Counted from the first letter of the stretch, positions 16,362-23,816 are shown. The stretch is 23,981 nucleotides of DNA from Saprospiraceae bacterium (GCA_013042795.1 JABDPK010000204.1:1-23981); one strand, 5' to 3'. A program made the numbers and translations. The notes: generated by a model from the letters alone, not told the origin.

Positions 16362-17477
16362 CTAGGCAATCACTTTTTCAGTAAGCTCCCAGGCCAACTC
16401 GGATCCAATAGCCACGCCCATTCCACCCAGCCTGGCAGCCAGAAATGTATGATCATTGACAGATTTCAAAATCGGCTTTTTTGATGAACCAGTGGCAATA
16501 ATACCACTCCACTGAAAATCGAATTTGACTTCTTTTTGTAATATTATTTCCGCAGCGAATCGTTTTAATTCTTCAATGATCAGTAGATTAGAACCGAATT
16601 CTGAAGTCCTTTCAGTAGCTGGATCAATATTTCTTGCACCCCCTATGAGCAGTCTGCCATGAATTTCCCGAAAATAGACATACCCTTTATCATAGTGAAA
16701 AGTACCTGAAAACGGCACATTCTGAAGGACCTCACTTACAATAACCTGGTTTCTGTATGGGGTCAGGTCAAGTTCATTGATCAAATCACCTGAAAAAGCA
16801 TTGGTACATAACATCAACTTTTCATAGGCGATATTCATGTCTTTCGAAATACGAATATGCTTTCCTTCATAATTGAATTGTTCCTTGTTAAGTCGGAGGC
16901 CGAACAGGAAATCAATATTATGGCTTTTCCTGAGCATTGTGATCAGGTTCTTTATCATCCTTACAGGATTAAGTTCAGATTCCAAAGCATTGGAAATGCA
17001 CCTGGAGACAAGTTTATTACTCCACAAGCAATCTTCTATTTTAAATACATGACTTATGCCAATGGCTTCCTCCATAATGTCATTGACTTCAGTTACCTTA
17101 TCTAAACAGAATTCAAAGCTTTCCTCTTCCGTAAATACTTCGTAACCTCCTCTGTTCATATATTCTATAATATCCGGGGTATGAATCTCTTTTAAGCGAT
17201 TCAGACCATTCCATCTTAACCTGATGGTGTTGATCACTTCTTGCCTGGAAACAGTCTCCAGGTCATCCAGTATTTCACCAACCGTTCCGAAACAAGAAAA
17301 ACCAGCGTTCTTTGTGCTGGCACCGCTGGGAATAAAATGCCTGTCAATGACTAGTATTTTATTACCAGGACAGTATTTATTGAGGTAATAAGCAGTAGTT
17401 AAACCTACGATACCTGCACCTACAATAACAAACTCATAATGTTCGAACCAATCTTGTTTTTCCCAATAGCTATACAT
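16362..17477 (-). CDS. FAD-dependent oxidoreductase, DAO family
   Basis: The 371-residue product has an N-terminal Rossmann dinucleotide-binding motif (FVIVGAGIVGLTTAYYL, GxGxxG at 20-25) with the second strand ending in Asp (ILVIDRH). An FAD-contact region GASTKNAGFSCFG (52-64) and a C-terminal GGMGVAIGSELAWEL that closes the FAD site follow. This is the D-amino-acid oxidase/glycine oxidase (DAO, PF01266) fold, and YRNQVIVSE and KGYVYFREIHGRLLIGG are typical mid-domain strands. It should be a soluble flavoenzyme oxidising an amine or amino acid, but the substrate is not evident and no pathway genes adjoin it; the divergent neighbour starts 57 bases away. Thiamin-type ThiO is possible but unsupported. 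Confidence 0.85.
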   Translation of the reverse strand: MYSYWEKQDWFEHYEFVIVGAGIVGLTTAYYLNKYCPGNKILVIDRHFIPSGASTKNAGFSCFGTVGEILDDLETVSRQEVINTIRLRWNGLNRLKEIHTPDIIEYMNRGGYEVFTEEESFEFCLDKVTEVNDIMEEAIGISHVFKIEDCLWSNKLVSRCISNALESELNPVRMIKNLITMLRKSHNIDFLFGLRLNKEQFNYEGKHIRISKDMNIAYEKLMLCTNAFSGDLINELDLTPYRNQVIVSEVLQNVPFSGTFHYDKGYVYFREIHGRLLIGGARNIDPATERTSEFGSNLLIIEELKRFAAEIILQKEVKFDFQWSGIIATGSSKKPILKSVNDHTFLAARLGGMGVAIGSELAWELTEKVIA

Positions 17478-17534
17478 TATATTTACAGACTTATGTAATT
17501 ATTCAGGATTTGATTTGTCAAAAATAAATATAGT

Positions 17535-17969
17535 ATGATTCAGAGAATTCAAACAGTCTTTCTTTTTCTCGCAACTCTTTGTTTTGGAGGCTTGTTTTTA
17601 GCGCCTTTTGCATTAAGTGATAAAGAGATACAACCTTTTTTTGAAGACCGGCTTTTTAATATCCAGGATCACATCGTCTTACTAATATTAACCATTATTG
17701 GTGGAATGGTAGCCCTTATTTCAATATTTATGTATAGGAACAGGCCCTTACAAATGAGATTAGGCTTTCTTGGAATCATTTCAAGTCTTTTCCTTGCCTT
17801 GGTCGCAAGTTGGCTTGTATACAGCAATGCACAGGAAATAAGTGATGTTGTTATTGAAGATCAAATAGGATTATATCTTCCGGTTGCTGCATTGTTATTT
17901 TTTATCCTCTCAAACCGATTTATTAAGAAAGATGAAAAGACAGTTCAGTCAATGGATAGGTTGAGATAA
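17535..17969 (+). CDS. DUF4293 four-helix membrane protein
   Basis: The 144-residue protein has four predicted membrane helices (about 7-26, 46-66, 76-95 and 112-130) and the family-typical opening MIQRIQTVFLFLA, followed by a basic C-terminal tail. This matches DUF4293, a Bacteroidota-restricted inner-membrane family of unknown function. It is a single-gene unit: divergent from the flavoenzyme gene and closed by a strong terminator six bases after its stop. Confidence 0.88.
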   Translation: MIQRIQTVFLFLATLCFGGLFLAPFALSDKEIQPFFEDRLFNIQDHIVLLILTIIGGMVALISIFMYRNRPLQMRLGFLGIISSLFLALVASWLVYSNAQEISDVVIEDQIGLYLPVAALLFFILSNRFIKKDEKTVQSMDRLR

Positions 17970-17970
17970 A

Positions 17971-18000
17971 AAAAAAGCCTCCGTTTGGAGGCTTCTTTTC
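17971..18000. terminator. Bidirectional terminator between the DUF4293 gene and the exb operon
   Basis: AAGCCTCC (17975-17982) pairs perfectly with GGAGGCTT (17987-17994) around a GTTT loop. A long A run before it and CTTTT after it give T tracts on both strands, and it sits between convergent genes. Confidence 0.9.
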
Positions 18001-18024
18001 TAACTTTTTTATTCTTCTATATAA

Positions 18025-18492
18025 TTACCTGGCCTTTGGTTTAGCCGAGTAATTCACTTTCAGCTGACCTGCTTTTCTCAATTCTGTTTTTACATCTCCG
18101 ACAATACCCATCGTTACATCTCCGTCTACTCTCAATGAAGTATTGATCCCTGGTCTCTGATTCTCAGGTACTGAACTCCTGTGTTTCTCAAGAAACAGAG
18201 GGATTTCACTTATTTCAGAAAATTTATCACCGAGTTGTAATCTTGGTTTAGTACCATAAGTACCCTGGTATTTCTTTAAAGGCCTTCCGATATATAGATA
18301 ATTAACAAGAGATTTCTTTTCCAGTTTCGTTAATTCCGATGCCTGAGGAACATTATTTGTAACCATCAATTCAGAATCCCTTAATACGGTAACAACCATA
18401 AAAAAGAATAATAGCATGAATATAATGTCCGGCAACGAAGCCGTAGAAATAGCTGGAGTGGATTTACCTCTTTTTTTAGTAAACTTTCCCAT
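18025..18492 (-). CDS. exbD: ExbD/TolR-type biopolymer transport protein (second copy)
   Basis: The 155-residue product has a basic cytoplasmic N-terminus, one membrane helix at about 20-40 with the conserved proton-path Asp (SLPDIIFMLLFFFMVV, Asp22), and a periplasmic domain ending in a helix-strand pattern (VTMGIVGDVKTELRKAG). ExbD works with ExbB to use the proton gradient to drive TonB or related machines. It is the last gene of the exbB-X-exbD-exbD operon, 8 bases after the first exbD. The periplasmic part differs from the first copy, so the two probably form a heteromer or serve distinct partners rather than being a recent duplication. Confidence 0.92.
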   Translation of the reverse strand: MGKFTKKRGKSTPAISTASLPDIIFMLLFFFMVVTVLRDSELMVTNNVPQASELTKLEKKSLVNYLYIGRPLKKYQGTYGTKPRLQLGDKFSEISEIPLFLEKHRSSVPENQRPGINTSLRVDGDVTMGIVGDVKTELRKAGQLKVNYSAKPKAR

Positions 18493-18500
18493 TGTAGTGT

Positions 18501-19055
18501 TTAGTTTTCTTCTCCAAAATTAGTTGGTTCAGCTTCTGATATTACCAAAGGAATATCATTACGTATTTTTCTTTGTTGATCCTTGTTCAGGAATTGAAAT
18601 TCTTTTCCAAATCTGCGCTGAGCCTCTTCGTTTCTCAATTCGTTATAAGCTGCTTTAAGTTCATTATAAACTTCAAGGAAAGTCTTATAAGCTGTGCCCC
18701 TGTCATTTTTTATAGAAATGATAGCCTTGGTCGGATGTTCTGCCATATCATCCCTTTTACGGGGATTAATGATAAACTCCTTCGCATTTTCCCTGAGATT
18801 TCTAATGTTGGCTGGCTCTCCACGTACCAAAAGATCATTTTGAGCATTTACCAATACAGAATACACATTCCGTGTTTTCATTTTTGAAATTTCAGGAGGT
18901 TCGTTAGACCAGGGTGGCAATTTTACAAGCACTCCTTTATCAACATCAATCGTTGTTGTTACGAGGAAGAAAATCAGAAGCAAGAAAGCAATGTCCGCCA
19001 TTGAACCGGCGTTTACTTCATTGGTCATTCGATCTCTAGCACTTTTCTTTGCCAT
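18501..19055 (-). CDS. exbD: ExbD/TolR-type biopolymer transport protein (first copy)
   Basis: The 184-residue product has the ExbD layout: basic N-terminus, NAGSMADIAFLLLIFFLVTT with the conserved Asp21 in the membrane helix, then DKGVLVKLPPW and a periplasmic domain. It carries an insertion relative to classical ExbD (about 140), with a charged region around residues 140-170 (NEEAQRRFGKEFQFLNKDQ). It should form the proton channel rod with ExbB. It lies 12 bases downstream of the four-helix protein gene and 8 upstream of the second exbD. Dual exbD operons are common in Bacteroidota. Confidence 0.93.
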   Translation of the reverse strand: MAKKSARDRMTNEVNAGSMADIAFLLLIFFLVTTTIDVDKGVLVKLPPWSNEPPEISKMKTRNVYSVLVNAQNDLLVRGEPANIRNLRENAKEFIINPRKRDDMAEHPTKAIISIKNDRGTAYKTFLEVYNELKAAYNELRNEEAQRRFGKEFQFLNKDQQRKIRNDIPLVISEAEPTNFGEEN

Positions 19056-19067
19056 GTTACAGCTTTA

Positions 19068-19565
19068 TTATTTGAACAAATTATAAATCTCCATTAAGAC
19101 AGCACCTATAAAACCTATACTAATACCAAGTACAGCGGTTTTTACACCACCTCCTATTAGTTTAGATACTGTATCATTCACGTTAAATTTTTGAACGAGC
19201 ATCCCAATTCTTCCTGTATTTTCCGCATCCGACGTCGAATACAGTATGAAAAACAATACTAATACAGCTCCGAATCCTAATATAAATTTCAAGGAACCCA
19301 TAGGATCACTGATTAAACCCCACAAACTGAATGCTACCCATGCTATCAATGCCACAATTATCATTACAATGACCATTGCAATGGCAGGATTAAAGAAATC
19401 AAATGAAACACTCGGATTGTCTTTCATTATTTGATTGAGGTCATCACTCGTACTATAACCGGCTCCACCGATGCCATTGACAATCGACAACATTGCGATT
19501 GCTATGACGATGACGCCAAGTATCAGTGCGAACATTTGACCTTTCTGTGTTAAAAACTTATACAT
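19068..19565 (-). CDS. Four-helix membrane protein of the exb operon
   Basis: The 165-residue product has four predicted membrane helices (about 11-32, 58-84, 92-110 and 136-160) joined by short polar loops, with GGGVKTAVLGISIGFIGAV in the last. I do not recognise a characterised family, but an unnamed membrane protein at this place, between exbB and exbD, is a recurring feature of Bacteroidota operons as I know them. It is spaced 20 bases from exbB and 12 from exbD and is very likely co-expressed. A role as an accessory subunit of the Exb motor is inference from position only. Confidence 0.75.
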   Translation of the reverse strand: MYKFLTQKGQMFALILGVIVIAIAMLSIVNGIGGAGYSTSDDLNQIMKDNPSVSFDFFNPAIAMVIVMIIVALIAWVAFSLWGLISDPMGSLKFILGFGAVLVLFFILYSTSDAENTGRIGMLVQKFNVNDTVSKLIGGGVKTAVLGISIGFIGAVLMEIYNLFK

Positions 19566-19585
19566 AATGTTATTGTCTTAACTGA

Positions 19586-20317
19586 TTACTTAAAAAGACC
19601 ATTCTTTGCCATCACATCAACCAGACCGATTGAAGCTTCCTCCATCTTATTTACAATTCCATCAATTTTTGAAACAATGTAGTTGTAGAAAATTTGAAGA
19701 ATGATCGCAACAATAAGACCAAATACAGTAGTAAGAAGGGCTACTTTAATACCTCCTGCCACAACGGAAGGCGATAGGTCACCCACAGCTTCAATCCTGT
19801 CAAAGGCCTGAATCATACCAATTACTGTACCCATGAAACCAAGCATCGGGGCAATGGCAATAAATAATGAAATCCATACCAACCCTTTTTCAAGAAGTCC
19901 CATTTGAACAGAACCGTATGAAACAATTGCTTTTTCAACAGCTTCCGGACCATTATGGGCATTTCTCAATCCCTCATAAAGCACACTTGCTGTAGGACCT
20001 GTAGTAGATCTGGCAACTTCCTGAGCACCATCAAGATCTCCTTCAGCCAATTTCTCATCGATGTTTCTCAACAATTTAGATGTATTGGTTGTCGCAATAT
20101 TTAATGTAATAATTCTTTCAATACAAAAGGCAAGACCCAGAATCAATGTGATCAATACCAAACTCATAAACTTCCAGTCCCCTTCAATAAATTTCTCTTT
20201 AAGGACCTGGAATACCCCACCGGATTCTCCAACTGAAGCATCTTGAGCTACAAGATCTGTGAATCCAAGGAAACTAATGCCGAGCATTAAAAAACAAATT
20301 AGAACGATTTTTCGCAT
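19586..20317 (-). CDS. exbB: MotA/TolQ/ExbB proton channel family protein
   Basis: The 243-residue product has an N-terminal signal or anchor segment (4-24), a first channel helix (about 49-68), a cytoplasmic stretch with the VLYEGLRNAHNG pattern, and the two conserved core helices (LVWISLFIAIAPMLGFMGTV at 146-165 and VALLTTVFGLIVAIILQIF at 192-210). GLMGTV-like Gly/Thr residues and the Pro-Leu-Gly turn are intact. ExbB forms the pentameric channel that couples proton flow to TonB-like energy transfer or, for related MotA-type motors, to other machines. It is the first gene of the operon; no -33/-7 promoter was found upstream. Confidence 0.93.
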   Translation of the reverse strand: MRKIVLICFLMLGISFLGFTDLVAQDASVGESGGVFQVLKEKFIEGDWKFMSLVLITLILGLAFCIERIITLNIATTNTSKLLRNIDEKLAEGDLDGAQEVARSTTGPTASVLYEGLRNAHNGPEAVEKAIVSYGSVQMGLLEKGLVWISLFIAIAPMLGFMGTVIGMIQAFDRIEAVGDLSPSVVAGGIKVALLTTVFGLIVAIILQIFYNYIVSKIDGIVNKMEEASIGLVDVMAKNGLFK

Positions 20318-20676
20318 GATTACTTCTTTTTCTATAATAAGTATGTCAGTTAATTAAATTGGTTCAAAGCCCTAAAATATAAATATTTGTATTAGTTGTA
20401 TAATTAAACATGTCAAATTTTCCAACGGTATTTCTTAATTCACCAACATATATTTCTTTACGTCACTATATGAGATGAAAATGGACCGCATTATGGTGTA
20501 TATATGTAGTACTTATATTGCTGAAATTGCAAGTTTTATGTAAGCCGGAATATAGAATAATTACCCATAATAAAATGATAAGGTTCGAATCACAAATAAT
20601 AATTTCGGGATGCTAAGTTCATTCTCTGGCGAAAGAGATTTTTGCGCTTATATGCGTAATGAGAATATGATTTTAT
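20318..20676. other. AT-rich intergenic stretch without recognisable genes
   Basis: No coding frame, RNA gene or clear promoter was recognised here. It must hold the control region of the exb operon. TTGACA and TAATAC words occur on the minus strand, but they do not fit the phylum consensus. A ten-base T-arm-like word is noted among the rejected items. Confidence 0.6.
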
Positions 20677-20876
20677 CTACTTTTCTAAATCTTGTAATAT
20701 TTCCAAATAGGTGGTTGCTTGCGGACTCCGTCCGCCGAAGTGAGAGTCTAGTTTATTATTGTCTGTTGATTGGAATAAAAAATGCTCGACTTCGCACCAG
20801 GTTTTGGTGCTTCGTCGAGGAGACACAAAGAAATTGATAATGACATCGAACTCACTCTTTTAAACTTTGGTATAGT
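20677..20876 (-). repeat. Tandem repeat copy distal to tRNA-Ser (200 bp)
   Basis: It shares its full length with the next copy and most of it with the copy beside the tRNA. It contains the perfect hairpin GCGGAC-TCC-GTCCGC (20721-20735) and a longer hairpin with a symmetrical internal loop (20784-20820). The strand is given in the sense of the tRNA. Confidence 0.93.
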
Positions 20877-21082
20877 CTACTTTTCTAAATTTTGTAATAT
20901 TTCCAAAAACGTGGTTGTTTGCGGACTCCGTCCGCCTAAGCGAGAATCTATTTTACTATTGTTTGTTGATCGGAATAAAATATGCTCGACTTCGGACCAG
21001 GTTTTGGTGCTTCGTCGAGCGGAGGCGGAAACTTAGAAATTACTTATTACATCGATCTCACTGTTTTAATCTTTGGTATTAA
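20877..21082 (-). repeat. Tandem repeat, middle copy (206 bp)
   Basis: This copy keeps the short hairpin (20921-20935) and the long hairpin (20984-21020). Its upper stem has one broken pair (GGACC against GGTGC), which is not compensated. It includes the spacer that ends in TTTGGTATTAA, also seen in the distal copy. Confidence 0.93.
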
Positions 21083-21232
21083 CTACTCTTCTAAATCTTG
21101 AAATATTTCTAAATAGGTGATTGATTGCGGACTCCGTCCGCCGAAGCGAGAATCTAGTTTATTATTGTCTGTTGATTGGAATAAAAAATGCTCGACTTCG
21201 CACCAAAATTTGGTGCTTCGTCGAGCGGAGGC
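21083..21232 (-). repeat. Tandem repeat copy abutting tRNA-Ser, cut short by the tRNA
   Basis: This copy has the short hairpin (21127-21141) and the long hairpin (21190-21226). Similarity to the middle copy runs to the GGAGGCGGA word at the 3' end of the tRNA gene. The part of the unit beyond that point is replaced by the tRNA. Confidence 0.93.
21183..21226 (-). terminator. Probable terminator of tRNA-Ser, part of the repeat
   Basis: On the minus strand, seven bases after the tRNA, GCTCGAC-GAA-GCACCA pairs with TGGTGC-GAA-GTCGAGC and is followed by ATTTTTTAT. The T run and position fit a Rho-independent terminator. The same element recurs in both other repeat copies. Confidence 0.7.
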
Positions 21233-21319
21233 GGAGAATGAGGGATTCGAACCCCCGATACCCTTTTGAGGTATACACGCTTTCCAAGCGTGCGCCTTCA
21301 GCCACTCGGCCAATTCTCC
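21233..21319 (-). tRNA. tRNA-Ser (anticodon GGA)
   Basis: The 87-base gene folds as a class II tRNA: acceptor GGAGAAT/ATTCTCC, a D arm with GCCGAGTGGC, an anticodon stem CACGC/GCGTG around loop TTGGAAA with anticodon GGA at 21283-21285, a long variable arm (ATACC/GGTAT) and a T arm GGGGGTTCGAATCCCTC. The long variable arm and anticodon identify serine (codons UCC and UCU). CCA is not encoded. The gene starts six bases or so after a likely transcription start. Confidence 0.97.
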
Positions 21320-21330
21320 AAAAATGAATA

Positions 21331-21338
21331 CAAATATA
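21331..21338 (-). promoter_or_regulatory. -7 box of the tRNA-Ser promoter
   Basis: The minus strand reads TATATTTG, an exact TAnnTTTG match, 11 bases before the tRNA 5' end. No TTTG is found at -33, which would fall in the end of tatD. Confidence 0.6.
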
Positions 21339-21349
21339 TTCCTTTTCGG

Positions 21350-22120
21350 TCAGTCTGTCATCCTGTACAGAATTTTTGCATTCTGTGTTGTAACTTCTGC
21401 AATGGTCGCCTTATCAATACCCTTAACTTCAGAAATTTTATCAACCACATGTGCTAAATATGCACTTTCATTTCTTTTGCCCCTGTATGGTACCGGGCTA
21501 AGGTAAGGGGCATCAGTTTCCAATACAATTGATGACATAGGTATAAAATTAATCATATCATCAAGCTTTGCATTTTTAAATGTAATGACGCCACCTAAAC
21601 CCATATAAAAACCAGAGTCAAGAACCTTCCTGGCCTGATTCACAGATCCATTAAAACAATGAAACACACCTGCCAGGTGACCATCCTGCATATCTTCAAT
21701 AATCTGTATCGTTAAATCCAGGCTGTCCCGTGAATGGATAATTACAGGAATATCATGTTCTTTTGCCAGATTTATCTGGAATTCAAATGCCTCTATCTGC
21801 TCTTCTTTAAAACTGACATCCCAGTATAGATCAATACCTGTCTCTCCTACACCCCAATATTCTCTTTCCTTAAGTAATTTTTCTACCTGCTGAAGTTCTT
21901 CTTTATAATTCTCTTTTACCGAACAAGGGTGCAACCCCATGAGCGGCAGGCAAACATCTGGAAAAGAGGCACAAAGCCTATGTAAATCCTCAACAGACCC
22001 ACTATCAATATTCGGAAGAAATATTTTGGTTACATTGCTATCTTTAGCCCTGTTAATAACATCTGATATGTCTTCCTTAAATTGTTCTAAATACAGATGT
22101 GCGTGCGTATCAATTAACAT
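21350..22120 (-). CDS. tatD: TatD-family metal-dependent DNase
   Basis: The 256-residue product matches the TatD TIM-barrel amidohydrolase family in length and in all metal-site motifs: DTHAHL (His6, His8), GLHP (62-65), GETGID (Glu93), IIHSRD (His129), FHCFNG (His154) and ETDAPYL (Asp203). Members are Mg- or Zn-dependent nucleases with 3'-5' exonuclease or AP-endonuclease activity, cytoplasmic, linked to DNA repair and turnover. The gene is divergent from rnhA with only 11 bases between start codons. Downstream lies the tRNA-Ser promoter, which abuts its stop codon. Confidence 0.95.
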   Translation of the reverse strand: MLIDTHAHLYLEQFKEDISDVINRAKDSNVTKIFLPNIDSGSVEDLHRLCASFPDVCLPLMGLHPCSVKENYKEELQQVEKLLKEREYWGVGETGIDLYWDVSFKEEQIEAFEFQINLAKEHDIPVIIHSRDSLDLTIQIIEDMQDGHLAGVFHCFNGSVNQARKVLDSGFYMGLGGVITFKNAKLDDMINFIPMSSIVLETDAPYLSPVPYRGKRNESAYLAHVVDKISEVKGIDKATIAEVTTQNAKILYRMTD

Positions 22121-22131
22121 GAATTCATCTT

Positions 22132-22770
22132 ATGGCAAAGTCCAAAATTAAATATTATGTCGTCTGGGTCGGACAAAATCCAGGCATTTATGAAAGCTGG
22201 AAAGAGTGCCAGGCCCAAATCTCCGGTTTTCCAAACGCAAAGTACAAGTCATTTAGTTCAAAATCTGCAGCGGAAGAGGCTTTTTTATCAAATGCAGGAG
22301 AATATATTTCAAAAAAGAAAGCCACATCTAAGAAAAAGCCAGGTAGCCGGGTTGGTCAAGCTATTATCAAAAACAGTATTAGTGTAGATGCTGCCTGTTC
22401 AAGGAATCCGGGAATAATGGAATATCGTGGGGTCAATACTATTTCGGGTGAAGAAATCTTCAGAATGGGTCCTTTTGATGACGGAACAAATAATATCGGA
22501 GAATTCTTGGCACTGGTACATGCCCTGGCGATGCTTAAAAAGCAGGAGCGTGAAGATGTTGCCATCTATACTGATTCCAGGACCGGCTTAAGTTGGGTGA
22601 AAAATAAAAAGGTAAAAACGACTCTCCAGAAAACTGATAAAAACAAAATCTTGTTTGAGTTGATTGAACGCGCAGTAAAATGGTTGAAAACGAATGAATT
22701 CAAAACAAGGATTGTTAAGTGGGACACAAAAAACTGGGGTGAAATACCTGCTGATTTCGGCAGGAAATAA
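22132..22770 (+). CDS. rnhA: Ribonuclease H (type 1) with N-terminal viroplasmin/HBD domain
   Basis: The 212-residue product has an N-terminal hybrid-binding (caulimovirus viroplasmin-type) domain at about 6-55 (KYYVVWVGQNPGIYESWKEC, AKYKSFSSKSAAEEAF), a Lys-rich linker, and an RNase H1 catalytic domain at about 78-212. The catalytic DEDD set is complete: Asp86 (SVDAACS), Glu124 (GEFLAL), Asp148 (YTDSRT) and Asp208 (PADFGRK). The enzyme cuts RNA in RNA-DNA hybrids such as R-loops and primers. This two-domain form is typical of Bacteroidota. The stop codon directly abuts that of the convergent def gene, with no terminator between. Confidence 0.94.
   Translation: MAKSKIKYYVVWVGQNPGIYESWKECQAQISGFPNAKYKSFSSKSAAEEAFLSNAGEYISKKKATSKKKPGSRVGQAIIKNSISVDAACSRNPGIMEYRGVNTISGEEIFRMGPFDDGTNNIGEFLALVHALAMLKKQEREDVAIYTDSRTGLSWVKNKKVKTTLQKTDKNKILFELIERAVKWLKTNEFKTRIVKWDTKNWGEIPADFGRK
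22143..22177 (-). promoter_or_regulatory. Possible tatD promoter inside rnhA
   Basis: The minus strand shows TTTG (22174-22177), a 23-base spacer and TAATTTTG (22143-22150), which fit -33/-7 at the long end of the allowed spacing. It would start transcripts about 15 bases before the tatD ATG and lies in the first codons of the divergent rnhA. Confidence 0.45.
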
Positions 22771-23331
22771 TTATTTTCTTACTGCAAAACGCATCCTGTA
22801 GTCAACAGCAATTTTACCTTTTCGAATATTGTCCAGCTTCCTTTTAATCAGTCTTTTCTTCAGAGGTTGAAGTTTTTCTGTAAATAATTTCCCTTCAATA
22901 TGATCGTATTCATGCTGGATCACTCTGGCATTTATACCTGTGAAATCCTCCTCATGCTCTTCAAAGTTCTCATCCTGGTACCAGATCCTGATAGTCGGTT
23001 GACGCAGAACATCACCACGTATATCCGGGATAGAAAGACAACCTTCCTCGTAATTCATTTCTTCTCCTGATTCTTCGATCATCTCGGCATTGATAAACAC
23101 CTTTTTGATACCTACATGTTCCTGTTCTTCTTCTTCAATTTGCTTGGTATCTACTAAAAATAATCTAAGACTTTTTCCAACCTGTGGTGCAGCCAAGCCT
23201 ATGCCTTTTGCATTATACATTGTTTCCCACATATTGGCAATCAAGGTATCAAGGTCTTCAAAATCCTGACTTATTTCTTTACCTACCTGCTTTAATACTT
23301 TCTGCCCGAAGGCATATATTGGTAAAATCAT
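22771..23331 (-). CDS. def: Peptide deformylase
   Basis: The 186-residue product has the three deformylase motifs: GIGLAAPQVG (43-52), EGCLS (96-100, with the metal-binding Cys98) and QHEYDH (139-144, metal-binding His pair and catalytic Glu). It removes the formyl group from the N-terminal Met of new proteins in the cytoplasm and needs Fe2+ or a similar metal. Length and motif spacing are normal. Its ATG follows directly on the TGA of ruvX (TGAATG), so the two are translationally linked in one unit, and its stop abuts that of rnhA. Confidence 0.97.
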   Translation of the reverse strand: MILPIYAFGQKVLKQVGKEISQDFEDLDTLIANMWETMYNAKGIGLAAPQVGKSLRLFLVDTKQIEEEEQEHVGIKKVFINAEMIEESGEEMNYEEGCLSIPDIRGDVLRQPTIRIWYQDENFEEHEEDFTGINARVIQHEYDHIEGKLFTEKLQPLKKRLIKRKLDNIRKGKIAVDYRMRFAVRK

Positions 23332-23742
23332 TCAAATATGTTTGAGATAGCGCTGTAAGATAATTACTGCGCTAATTTTATCAAGTCTGCTTTTATCCTG
23401 CCTTTGCTTTTTGGTCAAACCGCTTTTCAGGATAATTTCTCTGGCCTGTTGCGAACTGAAATTTTCATTTTGAAAATCAATAGGCAATTCCGGTTTGAGC
23501 GTTTTGATTTCATCTGCAAATCTATGAATCTCTTCTACAAGATAAGTGGGATTTCCATCAAAATGTGTAGGCATTCCAAATACGATCTTATCTACTTTTT
23601 CCTCGGTCCAATATTGATTCAGAAATGAAAGAAGTGACGATGTTTTAATTGTTTTCAATGGATTCACAATAATCTGAAGAGGGTCAGTCACTGCCAATCC
23701 ACATTTCTTTATGCCATAATCTATTGATAAAATTCTTCCCAC
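23332..23742 (-). CDS. ruvX: YqgF/RuvX-family nuclease (pre-16S rRNA processing)
   Basis: The 136-residue product has the RNase H-like fold motifs of YqgF/RuvX: ILSIDYGIKKCGLAV (Asp8), DKIVFGMPTHFDG, a QNENFSS strand with Glu93 (usually DER in other lineages) and LDKISAVIILQRYL with Asp121. The family matures the 5' end of 16S rRNA and has been proposed to resolve DNA junctions. It precedes def without a gap, a pairing seen in many Bacteroidota as far as I recall. No -7 box was identified in the roughly 40 bases between the start codon and the upstream terminator. Confidence 0.93.
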   Translation of the reverse strand: MGRILSIDYGIKKCGLAVTDPLQIIVNPLKTIKTSSLLSFLNQYWTEEKVDKIVFGMPTHFDGNPTYLVEEIHRFADEIKTLKPELPIDFQNENFSSQQAREIILKSGLTKKQRQDKSRLDKISAVIILQRYLKHI

Positions 23743-23780
23743 TGCTTATATAATCAGAATTTTAAATTAAAAGTTCAAAA

Positions 23781-23816
23781 ATAAAAAGACCCCCTCCAAA
23801 AAAATTGGAGAGGGGC
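23781..23816 (-). terminator. Terminator of the T9SS cargo gene at the window edge
   Basis: On the minus strand, GCCCCTCTCC pairs with GGAGGGGG with one bulged base around a T-rich loop, and is followed by TTTTTATTTTT. It lies about 25 bases after the stop of the partial gene. Confidence 0.8.

Noticed and set aside
17519..17527. A TAnnTTTG-like box on the minus strand before the flavoenzyme gene
   Set aside because: The sequence is TATTTTTTG, one base too long for the consensus, so it was not called.
20582..20591. GGTTCGAATC, which resembles a tRNA T arm, as a possible tRNA or attachment-site remnant
   Set aside because: Only ten bases match, it is on the opposite strand to tRNA-Ser, and no acceptor or anticodon arm lies near it.
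20610..21327. Several plus-strand frames of 68 to 84 codons and a 76-codon minus frame (21083-21313) over the repeats and tRNA-Ser
   Set aside because: They read through the tRNA gene (giving peptides such as MAEWLKAHAWKAC or MRDSNPRYPFEVY) or the hairpins; the plus frame is stopped in one repeat copy. These are typical spurious translations of tRNA DNA.
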